From contig CAIUPP010000130.1 of the NCBI GenBank assembly GCA_903901045.1, forward strand, positions 26,968-90,967: DNA of 64,000 nt. The letters are read 5' to 3'. This document shows, piece by piece, positions 24,086 through 34,691 of this stretch. The notes beneath the pieces are model-generated. The model saw only the letters and a list, made by a program, of their open reading frames with translations, ran no database searches and was not told where the DNA came from. Positions within the stretch are counted from its first letter, which is position 1. Each line of letters begins with the position of its first letter. The stretch is from an uncultured Planctomycetota bacterium (GTDB lineage Bacteria; Planctomycetota; Brocadiia; CAIUPP01). A program made the position numbers and the translations under genes.

Positions 24086-25786
24086 ATGAAGAACCCCTTC
24101 GTTGAAGAGATCGCGCGCCAGCTCGCCGGGCCGACCGGCCTTGCCCCCGACCAGGTCGCCCGGTCGCTGAGCATCCCGCCCGCCGAGACGCAGACCGACT
24201 ACGCCTTCCCCTGTTTCGCGCTGGCCAAAACGAAGCGCCTGAAGCCCACGGAGATCGCGCAGGAGCTCGCGCAGCACGTGCATCCCGGCGAGTGGATCGA
24301 ATCCGCCGCCGTGAATGGCCCGTACCTGAACTTCCGCGTCGCGCGCGGCAAGTTCATCGCCTGGGCGCTGGAGCGCGTCCGCGAAGAGAAGACCTCCTAC
24401 GGCTGCTCCGACGAAGGCGCGGGCCGGACGGTGGTCGTCGAATTCTCCAGCCCGAACATCGCCAAGCACCTCGGCGTCCACCACATCCGCAGCACCATGA
24501 TCGGCAACGCGCTCACCCATATCTTCACCGCGCTGGGGTACAAAGTCGTCTCTATCAACTTCCTCGGCGACTGGGGAACGCAGTTCGGCATCCTCATGGC
24601 CGCCTACCGCAAGTGGGGAACCGCCGCCACGCTCGAAGGGGACGCCGTCAGCAACCTCAACGCGCTCTACGTGCGGTTCAACCAGGAGGCGAAAGAGAAC
24701 CCCGCGCTGCGCGACGAGGGACGCGCGTGGTTCAAGCGCCTCGAAGATGGCGACGCGGAAGCCGTCGCGCTCTGGGAGCAGTTCCGCGCCATCAGCCTCG
24801 CGGAATTCCAGAAGGTGTACGACCTGCTCGGCGTCAAGTTCGAGGTGCTCAGCGGCGAATCGCTCTACGACAAACTCATGCCCGCGACCATCGCGCGGCT
24901 GGAGAAACTCGGGCTGGCCAAGATCGACCAGGGGGCGCTGATCGTCGACCTCTCGACGCACAAGATGCCCCCCGTGATTCTCCGAAAGTCCGACGGTGCG
25001 ACGCTTTACGACACCCGCGACATCGCCGCCGCCGAGGATCGCTGGGAGAAGTACCATTTCGCGCGCATGGCGTACGTCGTCGGCGGCGAGCAGAAACTGC
25101 ACTTCCGCCAGATCTTCACCACGCTGCAAATGATGGGCTACGACTGGGCGAAGGAGTGCGTCCACGTGGACTTCGGCATGCTGCGTTTTCAGGGAGCCAA
25201 GATGTCCGGCCGGCAGGGGCAGGTGGTGATGCTGCGCCAGGTGCTCACCGAGGCCATCGACCGCGCGCGCCAGGCCATCGACCAGAAGAACCCCGCGCTG
25301 CCGAACAAGGAAGCCGTCGCCGCCGCCGTCGGCATCGGCGCGGTGGTCTTCAACGACCTCAAGCGCCAGCGCTCAAAAGATGTGGACTTCGACTGGGACG
25401 CCATCCTCAGCTTCGAGGGGGAGACCGGACCGTACGTCCAGTACGCGCACGTGCGCCTCTGCAGCATCCTGCGCAAATACGGTCAGCCCGTGGACGCCGC
25501 CGCCGACCTCTCGCTGCTCACCGAGCCGGAGGAATTCGCGCTGGCCAAAGCGCTCGCCGACTTCAACAGCGTCATCCGCCGCGCCGCCGACGGCTGCGAG
25601 CCCTCCGCCGTCAGCCAGTATCTCCTGGAGCTCTGCGGCCTTTTCAGCACCTACTACCACAAGCACAAGGTGCTCACCGAGGACGCCCCCCTCACCGCCG
25701 CGCGCATCCGCCTGGTCGACTCCCTCCGCCAGGTCATCGCCAACGGACTGCGCCTGCTGGGAATGCAGACGCCAGAGGAGATGTAG
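24086..25786 (+). CDS. argS: Arginyl-tRNA synthetase
   Basis: The 566-residue class I synthetase charges tRNA-Arg. N-terminal Add1-type domain, then the active-site block VEFSSPNIAKHLGVHHIRSTMIGNALTH, where the usual HIGH tetrad is GVHH (130-133). GDWGTQFG, the MSGRQGQVVML segment (KMSK equivalent), and the C-terminal DALR-type helical domain (VQYAHVRLCSILRKYG) follow. AGAGAGAAATG is the ribosome site. It is a single gene. The altered HIGH motif recalls a known subgroup with HHIRST, not a defect. Confidence 0.95.
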   Translation: MKNPFVEEIARQLAGPTGLAPDQVARSLSIPPAETQTDYAFPCFALAKTKRLKPTEIAQELAQHVHPGEWIESAAVNGPYLNFRVARGKFIAWALERVREEKTSYGCSDEGAGRTVVVEFSSPNIAKHLGVHHIRSTMIGNALTHIFTALGYKVVSINFLGDWGTQFGILMAAYRKWGTAATLEGDAVSNLNALYVRFNQEAKENPALRDEGRAWFKRLEDGDAEAVALWEQFRAISLAEFQKVYDLLGVKFEVLSGESLYDKLMPATIARLEKLGLAKIDQGALIVDLSTHKMPPVILRKSDGATLYDTRDIAAAEDRWEKYHFARMAYVVGGEQKLHFRQIFTTLQMMGYDWAKECVHVDFGMLRFQGAKMSGRQGQVVMLRQVLTEAIDRARQAIDQKNPALPNKEAVAAAVGIGAVVFNDLKRQRSKDVDFDWDAILSFEGETGPYVQYAHVRLCSILRKYGQPVDAAADLSLLTEPEEFALAKALADFNSVIRRAADGCEPSAVSQYLLELCGLFSTYYHKHKVLTEDAPLTAARIRLVDSLRQVIANGLRLLGMQTPEEM

Positions 25787-25833
25787 AGAGTGTAGATTGC
25801 CCGGCACGCATCGTGCGCCGGAGCCGCAGGTGG

Positions 25834-25874
25834 CGCGGACTATCCAGTCCGCGTTGCGGGCCAACGGCCCGCAA
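25834..25874. repeat. Double hairpin, simple form
   Basis: CGCGGACT-ATCC-AGTCCGCG (25834-25853) is followed directly by TTGCGGGCC-AAC-GGCCCGCAA. It is the uninterrupted form of the units at 22261 and 56395. Confidence 0.7.
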
Positions 25875-26098
25875 AGGTCTCGCCAACGGCTTATCCCCAT
25901 GCGCGTTACGACAAAGTTGGGTTCGTTTCGCAATTTCGCTGTAGCCCCCGACTCCCTCCACCACCTTAAGTTCCGCTCGCCCCGTCTTCGCAGAAGATGC
26001 CCCTCCACCCTCATCAGGATTCGTAAGGCAAGCGAGCATTTCGCCCCGTCCTTGCGACCGGCGCAATCGGCGGATGGCGTTCATACGTCGGCCCGGCG
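25875..26098. other. Non-coding remainder between argS and a convergent gene
   Basis: No convincing gene, RNA or promoter is visible. Composition is mixed and somewhat lower in GC, and both strands have only chance frames. Confidence 0.4.
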
Positions 26099-27139
26099 CT
26101 ACGTCGGCTGCTGCCCCAGCGCCCGCTGCGCGCACTGCCATGCTTTCTTGAACTCGATGATCGCCGCCGCGACCCTGCCCTCCGCCGCCAGCGCCTGACC
26201 GTTGGCGTAATACTCATTCGCCTTTGCCGCCGCGGGAATTTCCTGATCGCTGATCGCGTTGATCGCCGTCAGGGCGAGCTGATCGGCCGCCGCGACGAGG
26301 TCGTCCATGGCGTCCTGCGCATCCTGTTGAATGAGGGCGTCGGCCCCCTCTCGCTCCGTAATCGCCTTGGGATGCTTCACGGCCGAGGCGAGCTTGTCAA
26401 AGACCGCCTCTCCCTTCCGGCGGTCGAGCGTGTCCTCGTCCAGCCAGCGGGTCGTCAGGAGGCCGTCTTGAATATCCCGGTAGGCTTTCCAGAGGAGCAT
26501 ATCCTGCCAGGCGTCCCCGGTGGGCCGGTCGGCGATCACGCTTCCCCGCGCCCTCAGCACCTTGGCTCGCGCCGAGCGGGCCGCGAGGTCGGCATCCGCC
26601 GTGAAGTTGTCCATAAGCACCCAGTCGCCCCCGCCCAGGCTTTGCACCACGACCCGCTTGATCCCCTTCGCGCGGATTCCGAAATAGTCCCCCGCATTGC
26701 TGCCCACCAGCGGCGGCATGTCCAGCGTCTCGATCACCGCGCCATCCGAATCGTACGCCGTGATGCGCCACCAGACGTCGGACGCCCCCCAGAGAAACGC
26801 AAAGGCGTTGACCCTGCGGGACAAGTCGATCACCAGAATGGTTGCCGCCGCCTCATCCGGCCCGGTATACAGCGCGCACGCCCCCCGGGTGTTGTAGCCC
26901 CCCATGAAGAAGCCGCCGCCGATGTAGAACGGCGCGTTGCCCGAGAAAGTCGCGCCATCGATCGTCACCGGCGCGGGGAAGACTCCGGTGGGGCCGGAGT
27001 CGAAGTTGACGACGCTTCCCCCCTTCACGACATCGCTGGGGTCTCCCTGTCCCGTGATCGGAGCCGCGCGGAGAGCCGACGCGCCGAAGAACGCCATCGC
27101 CGCCACTGCACAGGCCCAGCCCACCCGCTTCCCTCGCAT
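26099..27139 (-). CDS. Secreted protein with a beta-sandwich (PEP-CTERM-like) domain and helical C-terminus
   Basis: The 346-residue product starts at ATG 27139 after GGAG at 8 bp and has a signal peptide (MRGKRVGWACAVAAMAFFGASALRA). Residues 40-190 are a beta-rich domain with VVNFDSGPTGVFPAPVTIDG and VNAFAFLWGASDVWWRITAYDSDG, a pattern common in exported domains near PEP-CTERM proteins. The C-terminal 150 residues are helical. There is no PEP anchor or peptidase motif. Function unknown. It converges on argS and is followed by a repeat-rich gap. Confidence 0.6.
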   Translation of the reverse strand: MRGKRVGWACAVAAMAFFGASALRAAPITGQGDPSDVVKGGSVVNFDSGPTGVFPAPVTIDGATFSGNAPFYIGGGFFMGGYNTRGACALYTGPDEAAATILVIDLSRRVNAFAFLWGASDVWWRITAYDSDGAVIETLDMPPLVGSNAGDYFGIRAKGIKRVVVQSLGGGDWVLMDNFTADADLAARSARAKVLRARGSVIADRPTGDAWQDMLLWKAYRDIQDGLLTTRWLDEDTLDRRKGEAVFDKLASAVKHPKAITEREGADALIQQDAQDAMDDLVAAADQLALTAINAISDQEIPAAAKANEYYANGQALAAEGRVAAAIIEFKKAWQCAQRALGQQPT

Positions 27140-27294
27140 GACGTGACTCCTATCCAAGAGGTCTGCCAACAATGCACGGAGTCCGACCCAGCCCGGCCTT
27201 TCGCGCGATAGCCGCCTCTTCTCCCCGCGGCCAACCGGCCGGACGATATCATATATTTCGCCGGAAAGACAAGCGGAAAACCGCCGCGCGCGTA

Positions 27295-27441
27295 GTGTAT
27301 CACATACGCGCGGGACGAGTTGCCCCTTTGTCACCCTCAGCGAAGCGAAGGGTCTTTCGGAGCGCTAACCGTTCGCCTTGCGAAAGATTCTTCGTCCGCC
27401 AACGGGCGGACTCAGAATGACTTCGCGCGTAAGTGATACAC
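27295..27441. mobile_element. 147-bp element with 18-bp terminal inverted repeats
   Basis: GTGTATCACATACGCGCG (27295-27312) and CGCGCGTAAGTGATACAC (27424-27441) are inverted repeats matching at 17 of 18 positions. Between them is the GTCACCCTCAGCGAAGCGAA...TTCTTCG...AGAATGAC type of dispersed repeat. There is no coding frame. The gap 27140-27514 otherwise holds only the leader of the secreted protein. Confidence 0.6.
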
Positions 27442-27514
27442 CTCCGCCCGCTCTCTTGACTGGCCCGCCCGCGTCGCATATCGTCGAAGCGATCCTCCCA
27501 CTCCCGAGGCAACG

Positions 27515-29431
<1,917 letters not shown>

Positions 29432-29636
29432 GTTGATAAGTCAGCGGCTGCCATTAGTTGCCTCCTCCATCGGCGTCCATCGGCGGATGCCGTTCCTTCG
29501 CAACTCCACCCACCGCACCGGCTCATTTGCTCCTTCCCCGGCGAAAGGTACAATTAGCGCATTCAACTATGCGCAGTCCCCGAACTGCCGGACATCCCGG
29601 AGGTTGCGCCTTATCAAGCACATGGAGGAGTACTTC

Positions 29637-30374
29637 TTGAATAGCCCGAGCACGCAGCCGCCCGAAGTCGCGCCTCTCCAATCCTGTCACGCCCGCCGGA
29701 CCACCCGCGGCCGCATCTGGCAGACTCTCGGCGTGGCGCTGATATTCGGCGTGGCCATGGGGCTTCTGGAAGCCATCTGCGTCATCTACCTTCGCCACTT
29801 GCTCAGCCCTTCCGAAAATCCCGTCGCTGCGTTGAACCGCTTTCCCGTCGAACAAATAAGGGAAGCCAGCACCCTGGTGATGCTCCTGACCGTCGCCTGG
29901 CTCGCGGGATTCAACGCCCGGACGCGCCTGGCTTATTTCTCTCTGCTGTTCGGCATTTGGGACATTACTTACTATGTCGGGCTCAAATGGCTGGCGCACT
30001 GGCCGACCTCCTGGCTCGAATGGGACACATTGTTCCTGATCCCCGTCCCCTGGTACGGTCCCGTCCTTTCCGTGCTGCTGATCAGCGCCTATCTCGTCGG
30101 GGCCTGCGTTCTCTGCGTCCTCCGAGAAGACCGCGGCGCGCCCCTTCGCTGGCGTCCGCTCTCCCTCCTCTTGCAGATGGCCGCGCTCGGCTTCTGGTAC
30201 TACTCCTTCACCAGCGACTCGGCAACCATCCGGGCTCACGGCCACGCGGGGGTAAGCTACCCATGGACCCTCCTGGCCTGCGGCCTGCTCTGCGGCTGCT
30301 TCAGCATGTTCCTGGCGATGCGTGCCGGAGCGGACAAGCGCGCCCCAAACGCGCCGAGCCGTTCCCCCGCGTGA
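29637..30374 (+). CDS. Hypothetical membrane protein, seven helices
   Basis: The 245-residue product has about seven membrane segments and conserved-looking loops (LLEAICVIYLRHL, GIWDITYYVGLKWL, WDTLFLIPVPWYGPVLSVLLI). TTG 29637 has GGAGGAG at 6 bp; the ATG five codons earlier overlaps that site and has none of its own. A TACAAT box with a weak -35 lies at 29527-29554. The early E and C-terminal WYGP motif recall unknown membrane proteins of environmental bacteria. Function unknown. Confidence 0.6.
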   Translation: MNSPSTQPPEVAPLQSCHARRTTRGRIWQTLGVALIFGVAMGLLEAICVIYLRHLLSPSENPVAALNRFPVEQIREASTLVMLLTVAWLAGFNARTRLAYFSLLFGIWDITYYVGLKWLAHWPTSWLEWDTLFLIPVPWYGPVLSVLLISAYLVGACVLCVLREDRGAPLRWRPLSLLLQMAALGFWYYSFTSDSATIRAHGHAGVSYPWTLLACGLLCGCFSMFLAMRAGADKRAPNAPSRSPA

Positions 30375-30435
30375 ATCCGGGGTATAATGTCGGTCGGGGG
30401 GATGTCCGGCACTTTCACCGTTCGGAGGAATTGCG

Positions 30436-31005
30436 ATGCGCAGAGTCATCATTCCGTTGATCTGTTTGGCTCTGACCGGCTGCGCCGCGCCCGGCGCGAA
30501 AGGGCACGAGGCCGTGAAAGCCGCGCAGGGGGCGCTCGTCGCGGCGGTGGACACCGGCGACGTTGCCGCGGCCGCGAAGATTCTCCGATCGAACCGGGGG
30601 CTTGCCGACACTTCAGACGGGCAGGGGGGCACGCTCCTTCTCGCTGCCGCCTTCAGGAATAACACCGCCATGGTCCGGCTGCTCCTGGCGAACGGCCCGG
30701 ACGCCAACGCGCAGAAGCCCGACGGCTGGACGCCGCTGCTCTTCGCGGCGCGCAACGGGAACGCGGAAATCGCCCGGGCGCTCCTGGAGAAGGGGGCGCG
30801 GGTGGACATGCCCAAAACCGACGGCGGCACCCCGCTGCACACCGCGGCGTATGAAGGGAAGGCGGAGGTCGCCGCGCTCCTGATCTCCCACGGCGCCGAC
30901 GTCAACGCCCGCAAGGCCGATGGCATGACCGCCCTGCGCCTCGCCGCATTAGGAAAGCACGAGGCGGTGATCGACCTGCTCAAGAGCCACGGCGCGAAGG
31001 AGTAG
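30436..31005 (+). CDS. Ankyrin-repeat lipoprotein
   Basis: The 189-residue protein has a lipoprotein signal with lipobox LTGC (Cys16), so it is anchored in a membrane. From residue 37 it carries about four ankyrin repeats, visible as GGTLLLAAAFRNNTAMVRLLLANG, then GWTPLLFAARNGNAEIARALLEKGA and GGTPLHTAAYEGKAEVAALLISHGA. Such repeats bind other proteins. ATG 30436 follows GGAGG at 7 bp, and TATAAT lies at 30383-30388. It is monocistronic and its partner is unknown. Confidence 0.85.
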   Translation: MRRVIIPLICLALTGCAAPGAKGHEAVKAAQGALVAAVDTGDVAAAAKILRSNRGLADTSDGQGGTLLLAAAFRNNTAMVRLLLANGPDANAQKPDGWTPLLFAARNGNAEIARALLEKGARVDMPKTDGGTPLHTAAYEGKAEVAALLISHGADVNARKADGMTALRLAALGKHEAVIDLLKSHGAKE

Positions 31006-31065
31006 AAGCTGTTTTGTTCTGTTGAAACCATCCCGTCGGCGTCGTCTTCGGCGTGAGACACGGCT

Positions 31066-31102
31066 GGGACACAATACTTTCCTTCGGAAAGTTTTGTGTC
31101 CC
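31066..31102. repeat. GGGACACAATACTTTCC hairpin (RAYT-type REP), convergent site
   Basis: Arms GGGACACAATACTTTCC and GGAAAGTTTTGTGTCCC match at 16 of 17 positions with loop TTC. It lies between the convergent ankyrin and DUF89 genes and so may end both transcripts. Relatives lie at 40681, 59883, 62844 and 63811. Confidence 0.75.
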
Positions 31103-31121
31103 GATGGCTCCCCCGCGCGCG

Positions 31122-31982
31122 CTACTTCCCCCGTCCCCTGCTCCGGAGGAAAACGGTGTCCCCGTACTCCACCCCTATCTCCGCGGCAACTTCCGTGCAC
31201 TTGGCCTTGAGGAGGAAGAAGATCTCCTCGAGCCGCTCGTTGAGCGTCTCGAAATTCCCCTGTCCCTTGGCGAGGATCAGGTCGGCCGAGGCGAACGCCT
31301 CGCGGAACTCCGCGCTGGTGTACTCCCACTCGACCCCGATGTAGTCGCTGCCGGTCTCGATGACGCGGACGAGGCCGGTCAGCCCCACCGCGCGCGCATC
31401 CTCCATCGTCGCATCGTTGATGATGGGGCCCGACTTGACGGAGGCGATGACCTCGCAATGCGGCTTAAGCTGCTCGATGAGGAGGCAGTCGAGGGCGATC
31501 TCCCCGGCGTTGTCGCACACGTACAGCAGCCGGCGGCATTGCCCGAGCCGTTTCGCGAACGCCTCGTAGTGGTCCAGCGTGATGGGATTGTCGGTGATGC
31601 GCGCGACGTCGCGCTCCAGGTCGAACACATGGCCGATGCCCAGGTCGATCACATTGCCGCTGAGCGCCGCCTTGACCGCCATGTGCAGCGGGTCGGGGGC
31701 GGAGGCAATCTTGCGCCGCAGCGCCGGCAGGAGCGAGAGGGCGAGGCGGTTCGTTTCGCGCTTGGCCGCGGCGAAGGGGTCGGCCACGCCGGCGATCTCC
31801 CGCGCCACATCGTACGAGACGCGGCTGAGGAAGGAAGGGGTGCGCTCCAAGTCGAGCCCCTGCATCCGGCGCAACAACTCCTCAAGCCCTCGCTGTTGCA
31901 GCGCCGGGTCCGGGGTGGACAGGCGCAGCGCGGCAAGGCCCTGCTTGACCAGGCAGGGATAGCAGGCAAGACGGCCTTTCAA
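31122..31982 (-). CDS. DUF89/ARMT1-like damage-control phosphatase
   Basis: The 286-residue protein fits the DUF89 family: an N-terminal helical cap with cysteines (CYPCLVKQGL), then RLLYVCDNAGEIALDCLLIEQLK with the metal-binding D and N, VKSGPIINDATMEDA, and AKGQGNFETLNE. These are metal-dependent phosphatases that remove damaged or overphosphorylated metabolites, often sugar phosphates. It is the last gene of a minus-strand group that starts at the HigA-like gene; the 111-bp gap upstream contains a palindrome, so it may be separately transcribed. Confidence 0.8.
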   Translation of the reverse strand: MKGRLACYPCLVKQGLAALRLSTPDPALQQRGLEELLRRMQGLDLERTPSFLSRVSYDVAREIAGVADPFAAAKRETNRLALSLLPALRRKIASAPDPLHMAVKAALSGNVIDLGIGHVFDLERDVARITDNPITLDHYEAFAKRLGQCRRLLYVCDNAGEIALDCLLIEQLKPHCEVIASVKSGPIINDATMEDARAVGLTGLVRVIETGSDYIGVEWEYTSAEFREAFASADLILAKGQGNFETLNERLEEIFFLLKAKCTEVAAEIGVEYGDTVFLRSRGRGK

Positions 31983-32004
31983 AATGCACTCCTATCTAAG
32001 CGCG

Positions 32005-32020
32005 ACGTGGCATGCCACGT
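32005..32020. repeat. 16-bp perfect palindrome ACGTGGCATGCCACGT
   Basis: Between the sugar isomerase and DUF89 genes, inside a short GC-rich block ending in CTCGCAATGACGG, a sequence seen in dispersed repeats. It may be an operator or a repeat remnant. Confidence 0.55.
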
Positions 32021-32093
32021 TATTGCGCGCACATTAACCGCGCGAACGACCGAGCGGGCCGGGCTCCTCGCAATGACGGTCCTGGCGCACGGT

Positions 32094-32861
32094 TTACTTG
32101 AGGCCCATCTGATGCAGATTCTTCAGACTGATGGCGAGACTCTCGAAGGGGTCGCGCTCGCATTCATCCTGTTCGACGATGTACCAGCGCACCCCGGCGG
32201 CGCGCGCGGCCTCCAGAATGGGGGGCCAATTCAGGTTCCCTTCCCCCACCTCGGCGAAGATCGTCTTGTCGCGGCGATAGGTCATGTCCTTCAGATGGAG
32301 CAGCGTCTGGCGGCCGGCCAGCTTGCGGACCCACGCGGCCGGGTCGCCGCCGCCGTGCTGAACCCAGTAGACATCCAGTTCCGCCTGCACGCAGAGGGGG
32401 TCGGTGTCGCCATAGATCATATCCATGATGAGTCGCCCGCCGAGCTTCTCGAACTCGAAGGAGTGGTTATGGTAGGAGAACGTCATCGCCGCCTCGCGCA
32501 ACCGCCGCCCGGCGCGCTCCATATCCTTCACGAATTTCGCCAGCGCGACGGGGTCGCGACGCGCCGCCTCGGGCATGGAGCCGATCGCTGAGTTCGGGCA
32601 GCCGAGGATCTTGTGCTCTTCAATCAACTGCTCGGTCTGCTCGAAAGCCTTCTGCGCGTTGACGTGCGTGGCGCAGATGACGAGCCCCGTGTCGTCGGAA
32701 ATCTTGCGCAGTTCCTTCGGTTCGATGGGGCCCAGGCCCGAAGCCTGCGCGGCGTCGTAGCCGAGCTTCTTCACCTTCTTGAAGGTCGCTGCAATATCCG
32801 CCGGGGTCTTCAGGAACGCACGCAGGGTGTACAATTGCGCCGCCAATACGGTGTCCGACAT
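32094..32861 (-). CDS. Sugar phosphate isomerase/epimerase (xylose-isomerase-like TIM barrel)
   Basis: The 255-residue protein shows the AP-endonuclease-2/xylose isomerase-like barrel: AAQLYTLRAFLK at the start, VICATHVN, FSYHNHSFEFEK (histidine metal ligand), ELDVYWVQHGG, LLHLKDMT, and EVGEGNLNWPPIL. Enzymes of this type act on sugars or inositols with a divalent metal. The start is 20 bp after the permease stop, so it is probably part of the importer operon, which would link the transporter to carbohydrate use or be only a read-through arrangement. Confidence 0.8.
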   Translation of the reverse strand: MSDTVLAAQLYTLRAFLKTPADIAATFKKVKKLGYDAAQASGLGPIEPKELRKISDDTGLVICATHVNAQKAFEQTEQLIEEHKILGCPNSAIGSMPEAARRDPVALAKFVKDMERAGRRLREAAMTFSYHNHSFEFEKLGGRLIMDMIYGDTDPLCVQAELDVYWVQHGGGDPAAWVRKLAGRQTLLHLKDMTYRRDKTIFAEVGEGNLNWPPILEAARAAGVRWYIVEQDECERDPFESLAISLKNLHQMGLK

Positions 32862-32880
32862 GGTCTTTCCTCTCCAGAAA

Positions 32881-33891
32881 TTAACGCCGTCGTCCGAGCA
32901 ATATCTTGATGAACAGCACGCCGCCCACGATGGCGGTGATCACTCCCACGGGGATTTCCTGCTTGCTGAACAGGGTGCGCCCCACGGTATCGCATAGCGC
33001 CAGAAACGCGCCGCCCAGCAGGAAGCTGGCGGGCAGCACGATGCGCTGGTCGTAGCCGCTGAGCCGCCGCACGGCGTGCGGGATGATGAGCCCGACGAAG
33101 CCGATCGGCCCCGCCAGCGAGACCACCGCGGCGATGGTCAGCCCGCTGCCGACGAACGTAAGTCGCTGCACCTGCGCGACTTGCACGCCATGCCCCGCCG
33201 CCATTTCCTCGCCGAGCGACAGATGGTTCAGCGGACCGGCCTGCATGAACAGCAGCGCCAGCCCCGGCAGCAGCAGCGGCAGCACCGGCCCCATCTCGCG
33301 ATAGCCGACGATGTCGAGGCCCCCCATGAGCCAGCGGTCCATGCTGATGAGGTTATACGGATCGGCGACGTAGCGGATGAGCATGATGAGCCCGGCGGAG
33401 AGGATGCTGATGGTCACCCCCGCCAGCAGCAGCGTGTTCATGGACATGCCGTGCGGGCGGCGCGCGACGACGTACACGAGGCCGAGGCTGATGGCCGCTC
33501 CGACGAAGGAGCAGAGCTGGAGGGAGCTGAACGGCCCGAAGGAAATCGCCAGCCCCGGCACGGAGAGCGCCAGCACCGCGCCGACGGCGGAGCCGCCGGT
33601 GATCCCCAGCGTAAACGGGTCGGCCAGCGGGTTGCGCAGGATCACCTGGAAGCAGGCTCCCACCAGCGCCAGCGTGCCCCCCGCCAGCAGCGCCAGCAGG
33701 ACGCGCGGAACGCGCAACTGAAGCAGGATGCTCCCGAAATCCGGATGCCCCGCCAGAAGGCGCTTGATCTGCGCCGACGCCTCCACCGGCTCGCGCCCGA
33801 CGAAGGGGCAGACCAGGAACGCCGCCAGGAAGAGCGCCGCGTAAATCGCCATCACCCAGGTCCAGCGTCGCGCGGTGAGCGGTGCGCTCAT
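32881..33891 (-). CDS. BtuC/FecCD-type ABC importer permease
   Basis: The 336-residue protein has about nine to ten membrane helices with family stretches RVPRVLLALLAGGTLALVGACFQVILRNPLADPFTLGI, TLLLAGVTISILSAG, and GPIGFVGLIIPHAVRR. This class imports cobalamin, haem or ferric siderophores. Its ATG overlaps the stop of the ATPase by ATGA. Since the solute-binding partner is BtuF-like, cobalamin is the favoured cargo, consistent with the B12-dependent radical-SAM and methyltransferase-like proteins in this window. Confidence 0.85.
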   Translation of the reverse strand: MSAPLTARRWTWVMAIYAALFLAAFLVCPFVGREPVEASAQIKRLLAGHPDFGSILLQLRVPRVLLALLAGGTLALVGACFQVILRNPLADPFTLGITGGSAVGAVLALSVPGLAISFGPFSSLQLCSFVGAAISLGLVYVVARRPHGMSMNTLLLAGVTISILSAGLIMLIRYVADPYNLISMDRWLMGGLDIVGYREMGPVLPLLLPGLALLFMQAGPLNHLSLGEEMAAGHGVQVAQVQRLTFVGSGLTIAAVVSLAGPIGFVGLIIPHAVRRLSGYDQRIVLPASFLLGGAFLALCDTVGRTLFSKQEIPVGVITAIVGGVLFIKILLGRRR

Positions 33892-34691
33892 GGCGTCCCT
33901 CCCGGCAGGCCCGGCAGCACGATGGGCCGGCCCGTCCGCGAATCGCGGTCCACGTGCACCGATTCCCCGTACACCTCCGCCAGCGTCTCCTGCCGCAGCA
34001 CCTCCTCGGCATTCCCCTCGCGCACCGCACCGCCGCGGGACAGGAGAAGCAGCCGGTCGCAATAGAGCGAGGCGATATTCAAATCGTGAGTGACCACCGC
34101 GACGGCGATCCCCGTCCCCCCCAACTCGCGCAGCAGCCGGAAGAAACGCGCCTGATGGTGGATGTCCAGCGCGCTGGTGGGCTCGTCCAGCAGCAGCACG
34201 CGCGGCTCCTGCGCCAGCACCGAGGCGAGGAAAACACGCTGCCGCTCGCCGCCGGAAAGCCGCGAAAGCGACCGCGCGCGATACTCCAGCGTCTCCGTCC
34301 GGCGCATCGCCGATTCCACAATGCGCGCATCCTCCGGCCGCAGGAACCCCAGCCCCGCCAGGTGCGGGAAGCGCCCCATGCTCACCGCCTCCTCCACCGA
34401 GTAGTCGAACGCCGACTGCACCTGCTGCGGCAGATAGCCCAGCGTGCGGGCCACCTCGCGCCGCGGCAGCGACTCCATGTCGCGCCCCTCCAGGCGCACC
34501 TTCCCCTGGCGCGGCGGCAGGATGCCCGCCGCGATGCGCAGCAGCGTGCTTTTCCCCGATCCGTTGGGCCCGATGATCGCCAGAATCTCCCCCGCTCGCG
34601 CCTCGAAGGAGAGCCCCGCCAGTTCCCACTCCGAGGCTTCGTAGCGGTAGCCGACTCCTTGCACGCTGAGCAGTCCGGGCGTGGCGTTCAT
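33888..34691 (-). CDS. BtuD/FecE-type ABC importer ATPase
   Basis: The 267-residue ATPase shows Walker A GPNGSGKST (residues 41-49), a Q-loop YLPQQVQSAFD, signature LSGGERQRV near 145, Walker B VLLLDEPTSALD near 165, and the H-loop VVTHDLN. The family powers import of cobalamin or chelated iron. It overlaps both its neighbours by ATGA, so subunit levels are coupled. Confidence 0.9.
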   Translation of the reverse strand: MNATPGLLSVQGVGYRYEASEWELAGLSFEARAGEILAIIGPNGSGKSTLLRIAAGILPPRQGKVRLEGRDMESLPRREVARTLGYLPQQVQSAFDYSVEEAVSMGRFPHLAGLGFLRPEDARIVESAMRRTETLEYRARSLSRLSGGERQRVFLASVLAQEPRVLLLDEPTSALDIHHQARFFRLLRELGGTGIAVAVVTHDLNIASLYCDRLLLLSRGGAVREGNAEEVLRQETLAEVYGESVHVDRDSRTGRPIVLPGLPGGTP

